Assembly: GCA_003993805.1 (NCBI GenBank)
Contig: RSEF01000014.1
Coordinates: forward strand, 3,597,941-3,661,940
DNA from: Himantopus leucocephalus
Taxonomy: Eukaryota > Chordata > Aves > Charadriiformes > Recurvirostridae
Direction: 5' to 3'
Length of the DNA: 64,000 nucleotides
Positions 42,155-53,630 of the stretch are shown piece by piece (within the stretch, counting starts at the first letter, position 1; every line of letters starts with the position of its first letter). A program made the position numbers and the translations under genes. A model generated the notes under the pieces. It was not told the origin of the DNA and made no database searches. It worked only from the letters and a program-made list of their open reading frames with translations.

Positions 42155-42174
42155 NAATAAAAAAAAAAAAAAAA
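42155..42174. repeat. Undetermined base next to an A run
   Basis: A single N at 42155 is followed by AATA and an A run to about 42174. Like the N at 23850 and 53567, it sits beside a homopolymer. Confidence 0.8.
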
Positions 42175-45100
42175 GAGATGTGGTTTTGTATTTCATCTCC
42201 TAGAAGTCTAATATTGTGGACATAAAAATTTTGGCTGCCAAATCTTTTTGTCAAGATGAGAATTTTGGAAAAAGTCATTTATATCTATTATGTCACTACA
42301 GCTAGAACCAGATTCCACCGAGTGAAATTGCTTACCTTAAGCAAACCTTAAGAAATTCCGACTTGCTTTCTTCTCTAATAAATTTGTCAGAAACAAAACA
42401 TACATGCAAAAAGAGCCCTGTTGTGTTTTTTTTCTTATTTATTTGTTTGCTTGTTTCACATAAATAACAAGGTCGCGAAGAAGTAAGCCACAGGAAAATG
42501 GCATTATTCTACAGTGTGTCTGCCCACATTTAGGGTACTACTAAAACTCCCTAACATCAACCCAATTTATAGCTGAGATTCCAAGACCTTGCTCCTTGAT
42601 ACACGCTTCCCACGGTAATTTTCATTCCCAAAGGTGTAAAACAAATCAAACAAAATTTTTTGGAAAATGTTTGAATACTATAATCTAGATAAAGAAACAA
42701 TGTTAGCCTAAGTACATTACCAAGGTGTTATAAAAGGAAAAAAAATACACCAATTGGTTGAGTGCCAGCCATTGCTAATATACACTTTCTTTGCAGGGGC
42801 GGGGCGGGGGGCATCCTTAACATGTTTCTTTATAATAATTCAGTCAGAATCTTAGCTTTTATTTTTTAAAGTTTCTGATCCCTATATTGGCTGAAAATAA
42901 CCTAAAATAACCCACAAAGACCATTGGTCTGCAGCACATTATCTCATATTCCCAAAACATAAAGAAAACACCACCAAAAACATTCTTTAAAATTTTGAGT
43001 TGATCGCGATTTTGGGGACCTGACTCATTTTTACGTGTTTGGGTTTGGCAACGACAAGCAATTTGCTTGCAAACATTCAGGCACACTATGTCAGATTTAA
43101 TAGAAGTAGGAAGGATATTCTCATGCTCAATAATTTTCTAGTTCAATAAACATTTCTCACCTGCTGGATTTGCTGTCAAGGCTTATCATACACTTACTCT
43201 CTTTAAATACCACTAATTGTATTTTTGAACTTCCTCCCACTTCTTATTTCTGAAATCCAGCATGATGGATAAACACTCCATAGCTGTTTAATTCAAGTCT
43301 TAACTCCAGAGATACTTTCAAGATGATCTTACAGTTCCAACAGGTTTCCCTTGAAAGACAAGAATCAACTGAATAATCTTCTGCCTAATCAAACTTAGTA
43401 GCCTGAGATCTTTACTGAGAGGAACACATTCCTAGTTAATAGTGCAGTGCTATCCATACATTAAAAAAGTTTCTTTTCCCATGTCAAGCTCAGCATATTT
43501 GTAATGTAGTACTTGTGCTATGTCAGTTCTTAGAAGCTGTGCGGTCAAAAGTCAAGGAGCTTCAGGTATTTGTTCAAATGAAGTATAATTAATATGGGAT
43601 TACTACCTCAACAAAAATTAGTTGCTGTGCAAACACAGAGTTAAAAAATAAAAACCTATAGCACTGACAGCAGTACCAACTTGACGTACAAGTACTAACA
43701 TATATAAAATTCCAAAATGTACATAAAAACTTCTTTTTTACTGAGCTAGAAGACAAATACATTTCAAAAGCCTTAATTTTTTATCATCCCATTAAAGATA
43801 AAATATGTGGCCCAATATAACATTTGAGAGCATTACTTTTAGATCTGACTTTCACTCTTTCCTATCTTTTCCATTTTATCCTGTTTCATTAACAATGATC
43901 CTAAAGTCAGTGCTGTCTTTTTACTACCAGGGACTGAAACAGAGCAAACTAGAAAGCTTAAGAGTAATCTCAACCTTCTTGTCTTCCTTCTGCTATCCTC
44001 ATTAAAGTGTTGTAACAATCTATAAGCTACTTATAAGGTAACATATTCCTTAATGCTTTCCCAGCTAAATTCTTGCCTCAGGTTGTAAACAAAGAGCTAT
44101 GGTCCATATATTCATTAGTACAGTTCAACAATACTTCCTAGTGCCTGCCTGCACACACTTGCAAGCCAGACTCTGCAGAGTCCTCCATAGTTTTCACTCT
44201 GCATTGGGAAAGGCCCATCTCTATCTGTTAAGATCTATGTTTGTTTTCTGGCATTTATTAGTCATAGTGAATGCCGCATATTTCACATAATAAAAGCAGG
44301 CTTACATTTCATGTAGAATAAATATGTTTCTCCAAGTTAAAAAATTTCTGGCAAACAGCAGGGGAAAATCCTGAATTTTATTAGAGTACCACATATTTCA
44401 CAATTTCATTATTTTAGATTTTTCTTTCCAGTTATAAGTGAGAACTTATTTTGGCAAATTTACGTAGTGATATTCGGTACTAACCAAAAACTTACCTGTC
44501 TGGAGAGCGCACACACATACAGACACATGAAGGCTCTTGTAAATAACAGCACTGTTTTCAAGAGCCTCAGACTAGGATGATGGTCCTGAAGATGAATATG
44601 AAGATCACATCAGGTATGTATGTATGTTTTGGAGCTACTAGTGCTACTAATTACCAATAACTATCAGCTATAGCATTAGGCAATGACTTAACTGATCCCT
44701 TCTTATAAGACAACGATGGCATTATAGGTTAAGCAAGCTCTGAAATGGGTGTTTGTTAGACTGCGATATGAATATTACGATAAAAATAGAGCGGTGTTCC
44801 TTTCAAAACAGAAAGCTTGAAAAGAGCTGCCTTTACTTTTTCCACACCACATGGATAACATGACAATCTGGTGTGTAGCAGCGTGGACAGGGAGATGTCA
44901 TATTAGTGCTGGCCTTCGAAAACTACTCCACTACAAACGGGTGACCAAAGCATCCATGCCCTTTGGTAGACCTCTCCCAGCAACATAAATATCAATACTG
45001 GGAATTCACCAAATCTGTAGCAAATCTATCATTGCAGTTCTTGCTCCATTTGCCACATGTAAATTTCAACTCACATCAGAAAAATCTCAGATATGATATA

Positions 45101-48100
45101 TTTATTACTTTTTCCTCTTCTCTCTATCCTGGATTTCACTAGATTTCTTTTTAAGTCAATGCCCTTGCCATGGGCAATGCAAGTCCAGTGCCATTACAAA
45201 ATTATTACAAGCCAAGGACTTCTGTCTGTTTAAAGCTTCATATCACTTACTTAAGACAAGCTGCAGGGGACAACTGTCAGGATTAGGTTTAATAATTTAC
45301 AGTACACCAGGTTCTGATGACCACATGATACTGATGTTAAATCTGATTTCAGCTGCACTGGTGTGCTATGAGTGTGCTTCATCTGTCTGCATGCTTTCTG
45401 GATATAGAAAGTACTTTTTTTAAGATTGTATTGGGTTGATGCTGACTTCATTTTACGCTCCTAGATAATTCTCTTTCAACTATACAAATAATTAACAACA
45501 TCTGGAATACATACGCATCACAAGTTTGCAAGGTTATCTTAGCAAATAATAGACTGGAAGAAAGATAGTCTGTGCACATTTTATGGACCCTTCACTGAAT
45601 GTTTCCATATTTCATCCGTGTATGACTTTGGATACTGTTTTCTAATACAAAAAACACTGAGTAGAAATGGAGGCAAAACCCATAATTTGTGTTGTGGCAG
45701 GAGCTATCAAATCTGGAGGGAATTCTTTGAGGATGCTTCCCTGGAAGAAGCTATTTGAAACTGCAGCATTTGGGAAGGCATTAAACCAGCAATTGTCACA
45801 GCAGTAAGATTCCACATAAGGCACCAGCCAGAAAACATCCCTTGTCAGTTATAACATTAGTTTATTCACAGTCCTGCTCTTCATTGGCATAATATAATAA
45901 ATATGCAAATTTAGTAGTTGTTAATGACAGCAGTCATTCCCCACTTTTGCTTTAAAACCCAATGGGAAAGAGTTACTGCTATGTATGTCTCTGTTGTTTA
46001 GCAGGCACATAAGACCCACCAGAAGATTACAAATATTCTGATTTTCCTGAACTTCTTCATCTGGTTATGAATTTGTTTCTTATAAATGAGTACCAGATCA
46101 GTGTCATGGGATTCTTAACATAAACACGGCAACAGCAGCAAAAATCAGGATCTATTTCTCTTCTGCAGTACTCCCTGAGGAACTGTATCTGATGACTCAG
46201 ACACTTTACTACTTGTTTATAGTGTTTGTATGCATGGAGCTGTGGGAAATGATAAAAGCTGGTACCTGGGGGTAAAGGAAGAAGGAAATAGAAAGATGAC
46301 TGATCAAAGCAAGTGCTTCTGCCTGCCTGATTATAAAAGGAACTGAAACAAAAAAAAAAAGTTCTAGGTCACTTGCAACAACATTTATCAAGAGTGACTG
46401 GCTGAACGTTCATCATATGGTAAAGCAGTTTGCCCAAAGAATAGGCACTAGACTCTATCACCTTTCACACATACGCTGCTAGGTCAAATCCCGTTCACTC
46501 CATCTGCAGCAGTCAAAACTTGTCATCAAATTAACAGATGCAGGTGGTCCCTTTTCACCTCAAAGGAGAAAAACGTCAATGTGAAGTCTGCAGGTAATGC
46601 TAAGATCAGAACAGAATGATTCTCTCCCTACCCTCACTGAGGCAGAGCTTGCTTAGCTGTTATAGGCATACCTGGCTACATGTCAAAGATGCTTACCAGA
46701 AAAATGCAACAGTTGGAGATTCAATGAACAGTGAAGCCGTTTCCCCCATAAGAATTCATGTAGCAGAGGGGGACTGCATGCAGATGCTTAAGAAAAACAG
46801 AAGGACAGGACAGTGCAGCTAAGATTCAAATCCTAATACAACTGCCATAAGAAACAAGATCTCAATGGCACAAATGGAAAACAAAGACTACAGGGATGCT
46901 ACTGCATAGTCACCCAACAAGATCCTCTGTGCATTTTTACTACTATTGGTGTTATGATCAACAACACAACTCCCAAAGAATGGACAGAGAAATGAAAAAC
47001 AGTATAGTGTTACTGTTTCTCTTCCTCACTGCAGGGTTCCATTAACCCCAGGTGGTGGATCTACTCAACCAAATTAATTTAGGGTACTCAGCAGTAAGCA
47101 TGTACTGAAGTTGCATAAAAGAAATGTATCTTGCAGGAATATTTTCCCAGTGCACCTCACCACAAAAATGTTACAAGATACAGAATTTGAAAGGTCTATC
47201 ACAGGCAGTAAGCAGTTTGGAAAGTCTAAGACATGAAACATAATCCTCATAGGATAACCAGACCTACTTGGATTTCTCTACAGCTAACAAGCCCTGGGGA
47301 AAAGCCTATCAAAAAGTAATTCTTGTAAGATTTTTTTTTAACTGAAAGGAAATTCCTTGAGGGAGACACTTAATTTTTGTCACTTTATCTTAAAACAAAT
47401 TTGTAAGAGAACATGAAGTTTCTTCAAGATGAGATTCTTTCTTTAAAACCAGGAAAACACAAGTAAGACTTAAATAAATTTGCAAAGCTTTTAAAGAATA
47501 TGGAAACAATGTTAAAAGAACACATCGAGAGTGTCCTTGACCCTACACTGCTCTCAGAACAACAGGAACTGCAAGACAGTCTACCCTGTAGTATTAAACA
47601 TATCAACATTTTGTTGTTACTAATGGGTCTGTGACATGGATGAAAACATTTTACAGTATAACTGCTACACAGATGAATAAGCAAATCCAATTTGATATCT
47701 TAGTAGACTACAGTACAAAGCAAGACAGTTCATCTTTGTCATAAAGAAAGCTTATGACAAAAGGGAGGCTTATTTCTCTTCATCCCTAGTACGCAATCTT
47801 CAAAAACACAACTTGGCTGACTACAACTTTGAATTAATATCTATAATGATAAATAGCTGTTTCAATAAAATGTTTTATAGCAAAACATAAATCCATTTTC
47901 GCTTTTTCTTAAATGTCTTAATACTAATTATGACATAGATGCAATATTTGCATTCCTTTTGGGGCTGTATACTTACTGTTTATATGCAAATACAAAATAA
48001 AAGATTAGAGGAGTCACAAAGCTTACTCTTAATTTGAATCCAGCATGTGTCATAAAAAGCAAGGCAGCTGGAAAGGCAAAGGAATATGAGGTAATAGAAA

Positions 48101-51100
48101 TTTACATTCTACAATACATTCAAACAGACAAGAAGGGGATTAAATGTACATTTGGGAAATCTGGATATTTTATTTTCTTCCACCTCCCCAGAAGCCAGAG
48201 TTTGCATCACATATTCTCCCTTTCCAATTTTTGTTTGCCATTTTCAGTCTAATATTTAGTTTTCTATTTACTATTGAAAAAAAAAACAAACACAGCTAAT
48301 GGCAAGCCTGCTAGCCTGTACAGTTCATAGTTTAGAAAACCTAGTATTTCGAAGTGTACACACGTGTTAAAAAAAAAAAAAGAACCCTATAAAGATCTAT
48401 ACTGCTTTTATAAGAAATACCATGTGAATATTTCTGTTGTGCAGCTTTACGATCGAATAAGCTATGTAAACAAGGTGTCCATTACCAACAGTGTCAGGAT
48501 TAAATCAGTATTAGCTATTCCAGAACTGACTGGAAAATATTCCTAGTGTAAAAGACCAAAATAACAAAGCACTGCAGAAACGATACAACAAAGCTCTACA
48601 GAAAAGACAGTGAAGAGGAAGGAGAATAAAATCTCCACTACAACTAACCACAGGAAGAATGAAAAGACTAAGAAATGTGGTGTCCAAAGGCCAACAACAG
48701 ATATACTTGTGAAATCCCACTCACACTGATGTTAAACACATGGAAGATAAACCCTACAAGAGGATGAAAGTCTAGAGACTTCTTCAGTAAGAATGACCTC
48801 AATAACTGTAAAAGCTAAAGAACCTGGAAAAAAACACCAAATTTATACAATTCCTGGTCTCCATGGTCTACTTAGACCTTTTTTCTGACAGCAACAGACA
48901 AGGGACAGCAGGTCTGCTTCTGCTTATGCCCTATCTTTTAAAATTCATGCTTAGGTAACTTTAGAACCAATCTGAAAAGTCACTCTGAAGGTATGAAATA
49001 ACGCAAACCTGGGGTCCAGGCAATGATCCTGAATAGCACTGTTTACTCAACAACTTGGGAAACATCTATCAAGAGGCTATGATGCCTGCCCTGAATGTTT
49101 TACAGCACTGCTCTCCTTCCTTCCCACTGCAGCCAAAAGATCAAGTCTTTCTATGTGTAAAAAGCGTGGAAATAAGAGGCGGAGCTGTGTCTTCTACAGA
49201 GGAGTCATCCCAGTGCCTCTAATTTAGTGGTACAGAAGGAAAACCAGAGGGGAAAATTACCCTTTTCGTGATCTTTATAGGAAGGGCACAACCTTTGCCT
49301 TCACACAGAATGAGGAAGAAAAAAACCACACAGTCCTGGGTTACTCTGAAGGAGAGAGGACACTGCACTTTGAAGGTAGCAGTGATGTACCCAATAATTG
49401 CCCATGATAAATATGTGCAGAACCCAATGATTAATGCTTGAATCCCTGAACTTCCCTATAGCTAACCTTCAAGAAACATGCACTGATCTACCTTCCTTCT
49501 CCTATGTAACTTTTACATCCTCTACTTTCATCAAGCTCATTCATCACCCGAGAGCTTGGCAAAGATTCCTGGTTCTGCTAAAGAAAGCTGTACACACGTA
49601 CATTCAACACAAGCTAGCTCAGAGACTATTTTTTCCAAGCCCTCACAGCTCTGTGAAAGTCAGGAATGCAAACACCTACACTTCACAAGAGGAATAGCTA
49701 TAATGATCCAAAACACTCGCAACCAATGTGTACAAATACATCCCATCAATACTCAATGAGAAAATATGGCCTGTGACTGCCTCTGCTCCCTGAATCATAA
49801 TGGATGAATTATCCTCCCACATCTAAAAGCAACAGACACTAGCCCTGTACACACTGTATCTTTTTTCAATGCAATATTTAGTTTTGAGTGAGGGTTATCT
49901 CCCTATCTGACTTTTCTGCATGCTCACCACACTTTTTTCTTAACTAAAACAGCCATAGTTATCTTGCTGGTTTGCAGTATACCACTCAGTAATTACCACA
50001 GGAATGGGGGATTCTTGTTTGTTTGGTTTGGTGTGGTGTATTTTTTTAAATCACCACTATTATCAGACACCAGGAATCTGAACCACATGGGATCTTCTTG
50101 CTCCACAGCTATTATGCTGCAGATCATCGGAAAATAACAAGCTATGAAAGATGTTCTAGGCCATTTTACTGCAGACACTGGAGAGTTCTGTTCTCTGACA
50201 TGTTTTGAGAACTAATTAACTTCTCATAGTCTGAACAGAGATTATTTTTCATTCACTTCACATTCAGAAGAATTCTGTATTCCTTTTCCAAAGGCAGCAG
50301 CTGTCCAAAACCCTTCATGATGAAAGAAGGTCAGGGTCAGACTTCTCCCATAGAAATTTACAGACCAAGCATACATTTACCTGTATCTGATGCGTATATC
50401 ACGCGCCTCAGTAAAGAAACAGGTATACAAAAAATTACAACAGGAGGCAAAATGGCTTTCAGGGCTGTGTAAAAAAATGATGTGCTTACATAGTTATATA
50501 ATTTCCTATTACCGGATAGTACTTTCCTTGAGTATGACTGGTAAGCCAGAGATTTGGTTTATTTGTAGCCTTTTCCACTTAACGTCCAACAAGTGACAGT
50601 ATCATGAGTCCACTGAGTCACAGACACTGTAAAAGCAGGTTTTGCATGATAGGTTGTCATTCCTTTAAGAAATTCTGCTTTGTCAACATCTTTCATAATA
50701 CATTACAATACGTGATGTAAACCTTGAATAAACATACACTATCACAGTTTAGAAATAACAGTATGCTCTGTTTTGAGATCTTAATGACAACAGGGTTTAG
50801 CGGTTAGAGTGAAAGACTAGGAAATGGTATTCATAAATTCTTTTCCTTGCCCTGCCAATGACTTCCTCTTTATCCACAGTGTCAGTGGGTTTATTTTGTA
50901 ATGCTGATCCACATGGTATTAATGCAACTGAAACATAAATGCCATACTCTTACTGCAGTCCCATCTGTCATACCAGGAAAGTTACTCATATCTGTCTGTC
51001 TTTCCCTGCTCTGCGAAAAGTTAAAGACAATTGTATTTACCAGGTTGATGGGATGCTATACAATTAAATGAAACCACATATGATAGGTAGCTTGCAAGCA

Positions 51101-52312
51101 GATAGATGTAATTGGCTAAAGAATTATGAAGGGCTGTTACATAAACCTGTATTAAAAATTATAACTGAACTGAATCCTGTCCCATACCACAAACCAAGTA
51201 CTTTCTGAGGCCTGGAAACTTCAGATATATGGTTGCAAACTTCATTTTAAATTAATTTGGCAGGTGAGCGCTGCTGAAGTAACGTACCAAGGGAGAAATG
51301 AATACACTCAAAGACGAAAGAGCATCCAGTATATAACATGGGCTGGACAGAAAGACAAAGGACAAAGGTTTCTAGCTTAATTGTGAAGAGCTAAGAGGTT
51401 TGGATGGTTTCCAAGCTTTTTCAGGGTTTCCATCAATAGCACAAATACGTATTTAGAAATAAGTAGTGACTGCAAGTTTCAAAAACTAATTATGAAGTTA
51501 ATTCCAGTATTTTGCTATGGACTTTTGCTAATGACATTAACAGTGAAAGCACAGGACTCACCACAACTTAGGTACAAAGACTAACTTTGTTGATCTTCCT
51601 GAGGTGGTAAAAACTGCAGGTTTCCTCCAGAACCTTCTGCCTCCCTGATTCTCACCTTAAAAGTCACATGATTTTTCAGAGGATTTCTTTTATGAGTAAC
51701 TATACTACCTCCCTCAGTGGCAAGAGTTGCAGATTGAGTAAATACTAGCAAAAAAATAAAATTTTTACACCTTCTCTTCCATTAATCGACAAGTTCCACC
51801 CTCACTTAGTTTGCAAACGAGTAACAAAAGAAGCAAGGCAACCATAAGGGAAATGCTGTAAAGCGCTGAGCAGTGAAGAGCCTCGTGGCATTTCCCATTG
51901 AATAGGCAGGCATTAAACATCTGGTGCCTTCTTCCGAAGCCAAACAGCTGTCCGGCCCAGCCAGCAGCAGCGCGCTGGGGACAGGACGTGCCACACACTG
52001 ATCAGCATCAGCTCACTGCTTCCCAAAACATGTTTTCCCACGTATAGCTCAATATCCCAGGGCGCGGTCACCCTAGGGCAACACAGGAGTTAGGGCTAAG
52101 AGCTCTATTTTAAAAAATAAATTCAGATTAACGTCCTCCAGGGCAGAAGGCTGAGGGGAAGGAGAGCAGCGCCGGGGCGAGGGCGGCCCTGAGGACACAG
52201 CCCTGCTCTGGTTCCTCAGCGCCGCCCACAGACGGTTCTAGAAACCGGCCGGCTGGCAGCCCCCGGGGCTTCGGGCACCCCCGGCCGACAGCGGGTGCTG
52301 GAAACGCCTACT

Positions 52313-52376
52313 TGTGAGAGAAACCCGGGCACCCCCGGGGCAGGGCCCGGGCACCCTGTGAGAGAAACCCGGGCAC
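52313..52376. repeat. 20-bp direct repeat inside the CpG island
   Basis: TGTGAGAGAAACCCGGGCAC occurs identically at 52313-52332 and 52357-52376, 44 bp apart, with GGGCACCC/CCCGGGCAC units between. It looks like a local tandem duplication. Confidence 0.85.
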
Positions 52377-52509
52377 GGCTGGGATGACACCAGGCCAGTT
52401 GGGAGGGAAGGGCGGGCACCCCCCCCCTACGCCCTCACGACGCCTGTGAGGCACTGTGAGGAGGAAGCCTCGGAATCTGCTTTAAACCGTCTTTTCTGGA
52501 GGTACTTAC

Positions 52510-52599
52510 ACAGCAGACGCCACAGTCTCCGGCCTTTTTGGAGTCCGCCTGCTCCCCCCAGCTCGGTTTGTAGCGTGGCTCCTCCGGCCCTGCCGCCAT
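52510..52599 (-). CDS. Candidate first coding exon of an unrecognised minus-strand gene
   Basis: On the minus strand an ATG at 52599 lies in CAAATGGCGGCAGG, where the YY1-type CAAATGGCGG overlaps the start codon as in many housekeeping genes. Thirty open codons follow (MAAGPEEPRYKPSWGEQADS, then KKAGDCGVCC). The exon ends in phase 0 at TGCTGT with the strong donor GTAAGTA at 52509-52503. The peptide is hydrophilic with three Cys near its end. I do not recognise it and could not find the next exon. The position -3 base is C, so the Kozak context is only moderate (+4 is G). GC-rich DNA often stays open by chance, so the coding call is tentative; the promoter plus donor is the stronger part. Confidence 0.35.
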
Positions 52600-52680
52600 T
52601 TGTGGTTAAAGCGGCCGCACCCGGCGGAGGGACACGGCCGGTCAGTGTTGGCCGCTGTGGCCTCGAGCAGGTATTCAAAG
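52600..52680 (+). ncRNA. Candidate first exon of a + strand transcript (3' part)
   Basis: The sequence ends GTATTCAAAG followed by GTAAGG at 52681, matching the AAG/GTAAGG donor consensus, within the CpG island. The 5' end is unknown and 52600 is arbitrary. It overlaps or abuts the minus-strand candidate exon, so the two would be antisense at their 5' ends. No ATG-started frame in it looks convincing. Confidence 0.35.
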
Positions 52681-53172
52681 GTAAGGGGGGGGTTGGAAAC
52701 GGGATCACTCAAGTTTTACTTTAGAGACAGTTGCTCGAGAAGGTCACTCCGCGGGAAGAAAGTATGGAAAGATTTTAGATTGATGACTAAGGAAAAGTTT
52801 CCACAGAGACTCTGATCGGCAGCCAGCGGTGCTGGCTGGGGGCTGAGGTGACCTTTCGGAGGAGAAAATCCCTCCGCTGCGAAGAAGGTGGCAGATGCTT
52901 TGTGCAGAGAGGAAGCCTCGTTGACGAAGCCTGAAACTTTGATTTTGGCTGGAAAAGAGCGGGTGAAGGGCACACGAGCCTCCTTCAGCCTCCTGAGGGA
53001 GGGCTGGGCTGCCTGCGGGACCAGGGCTGGAGGGAGGTCGCCCATCTGTGCGCGCTCCCGACTTCACACCAGCCAGATGCCACTTGCGACCAGGCAGAAA
53101 CGCCTCAGAGCTCATCCGAAATGACTGCTAACGAGGACTCTGAAAGTACCATCCCTCTGTTTTCTAACCAGC

Positions 53173-53430
53173 CACAGGATTGATAGATCTGCATTGCTGT
53201 TGCTGGATTGAGATTTCAGCCCTGCGTAATACCCGTCTCTGTGAGGCTGGGGTGGTCAACAGGTGTCCAAGAGGAGATGAAATACAGGAGGACGACAGAA
53301 AATGCGTCAGGGAAACCAGCATTACTGATCACCCCTTATCATAATGGCCTTTCCTCCTGTGCCGTGGAGATAGCACACACGCCTGCTGTTCAGAGAGAAG
53401 ACCGCTCGCTGTGTCTGTAATATTACACAG
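53173..53430 (+). ncRNA. Candidate second exon of the + strand transcript, 258 nt
   Basis: A strong acceptor (CCCTCTGTTTTCTAACCAG ending at 53172, including a branch-like CTAAC) and a donor ACACAG/GTAACT at 53431 bound this segment. It is 492 bp after the 52681 donor. The frame with the longest stretch carries TAG at 53184-53186 and then an internal ATG at 53278 giving a short peptide ending at 53420; nothing resembles a known domain. It is best read as a 5' UTR or lncRNA exon. Confidence 0.35.
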
Positions 53431-53566
53431 GTAACTGTTTCTTGACTACGGTCAAAAGACTCTTTCCAGGTACTGATATCCTTGATCCAAAATACCTGTC
53501 AAAAGAATATGATAGGAAAAATGTTGCAATCAATAACACTTTCAATTTCTCAACTTTCTATAATAC

Positions 53567-53567
53567 N

Positions 53568-53626
<59 letters not shown>
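53567..53626. repeat. N plus 59-base G homopolymer, probable artefact
   Basis: One N at 53567 is followed by an unbroken G run from 53568 to 53626. Perfect G runs of this length are rare in genomes but common as no-signal calls in two-colour sequencing and in gap patching. The predicted poly-Gly peptides across it should be ignored. Confidence 0.85.
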
Positions 53627-53629
<3 letters not shown>

Positions 53630-53630
53630 A

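Larger units (their letters stand above)
40629..52039. other. Gene-poor stretch, no supported coding exon
   Basis: Apart from the CR1 scrap at 41590-41660, a hairpin at 41202-41231, an N plus A run at 42155-42174 and a GC box-like GGGGCGGGG near 42796, this is AT-rich unique DNA. By eye the + strand favours A and C, most clearly around 46,800-50,000. Open frames of 60-90 codons occur on both strands without recognisable products. If the minus-strand promoter at 52.6 kb is real, much of this would be its intron. Confidence 0.5.
52040..53060. promoter_or_regulatory. CpG island, probable divergent promoter
   Basis: This is the only GC-rich, CpG-dense kilobase in the window, with many CCGG, GCGC and CGGC strings between 52,160 and 52,680. 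It holds a YY1-like CCGCCAT (52593-52599), a NotI-type GCGGCCGC (52610-52617) and no clear TATA box. Splice-donor consensus sequences point both ways: GTAAGTA on the minus strand (52509-52503) and GTAAGG on the + strand (52681). That layout is typical of bidirectional CpG-island promoters. Exact start sites cannot be read from sequence. Confidence 0.75.

Noticed and set aside
52744..53115. 123-codon minus-strand open frame in the CpG island
   Set aside because: Stop codons are rare in GC-rich DNA, overlapping frames on both strands are equally open, and the peptide has no recognisable feature.
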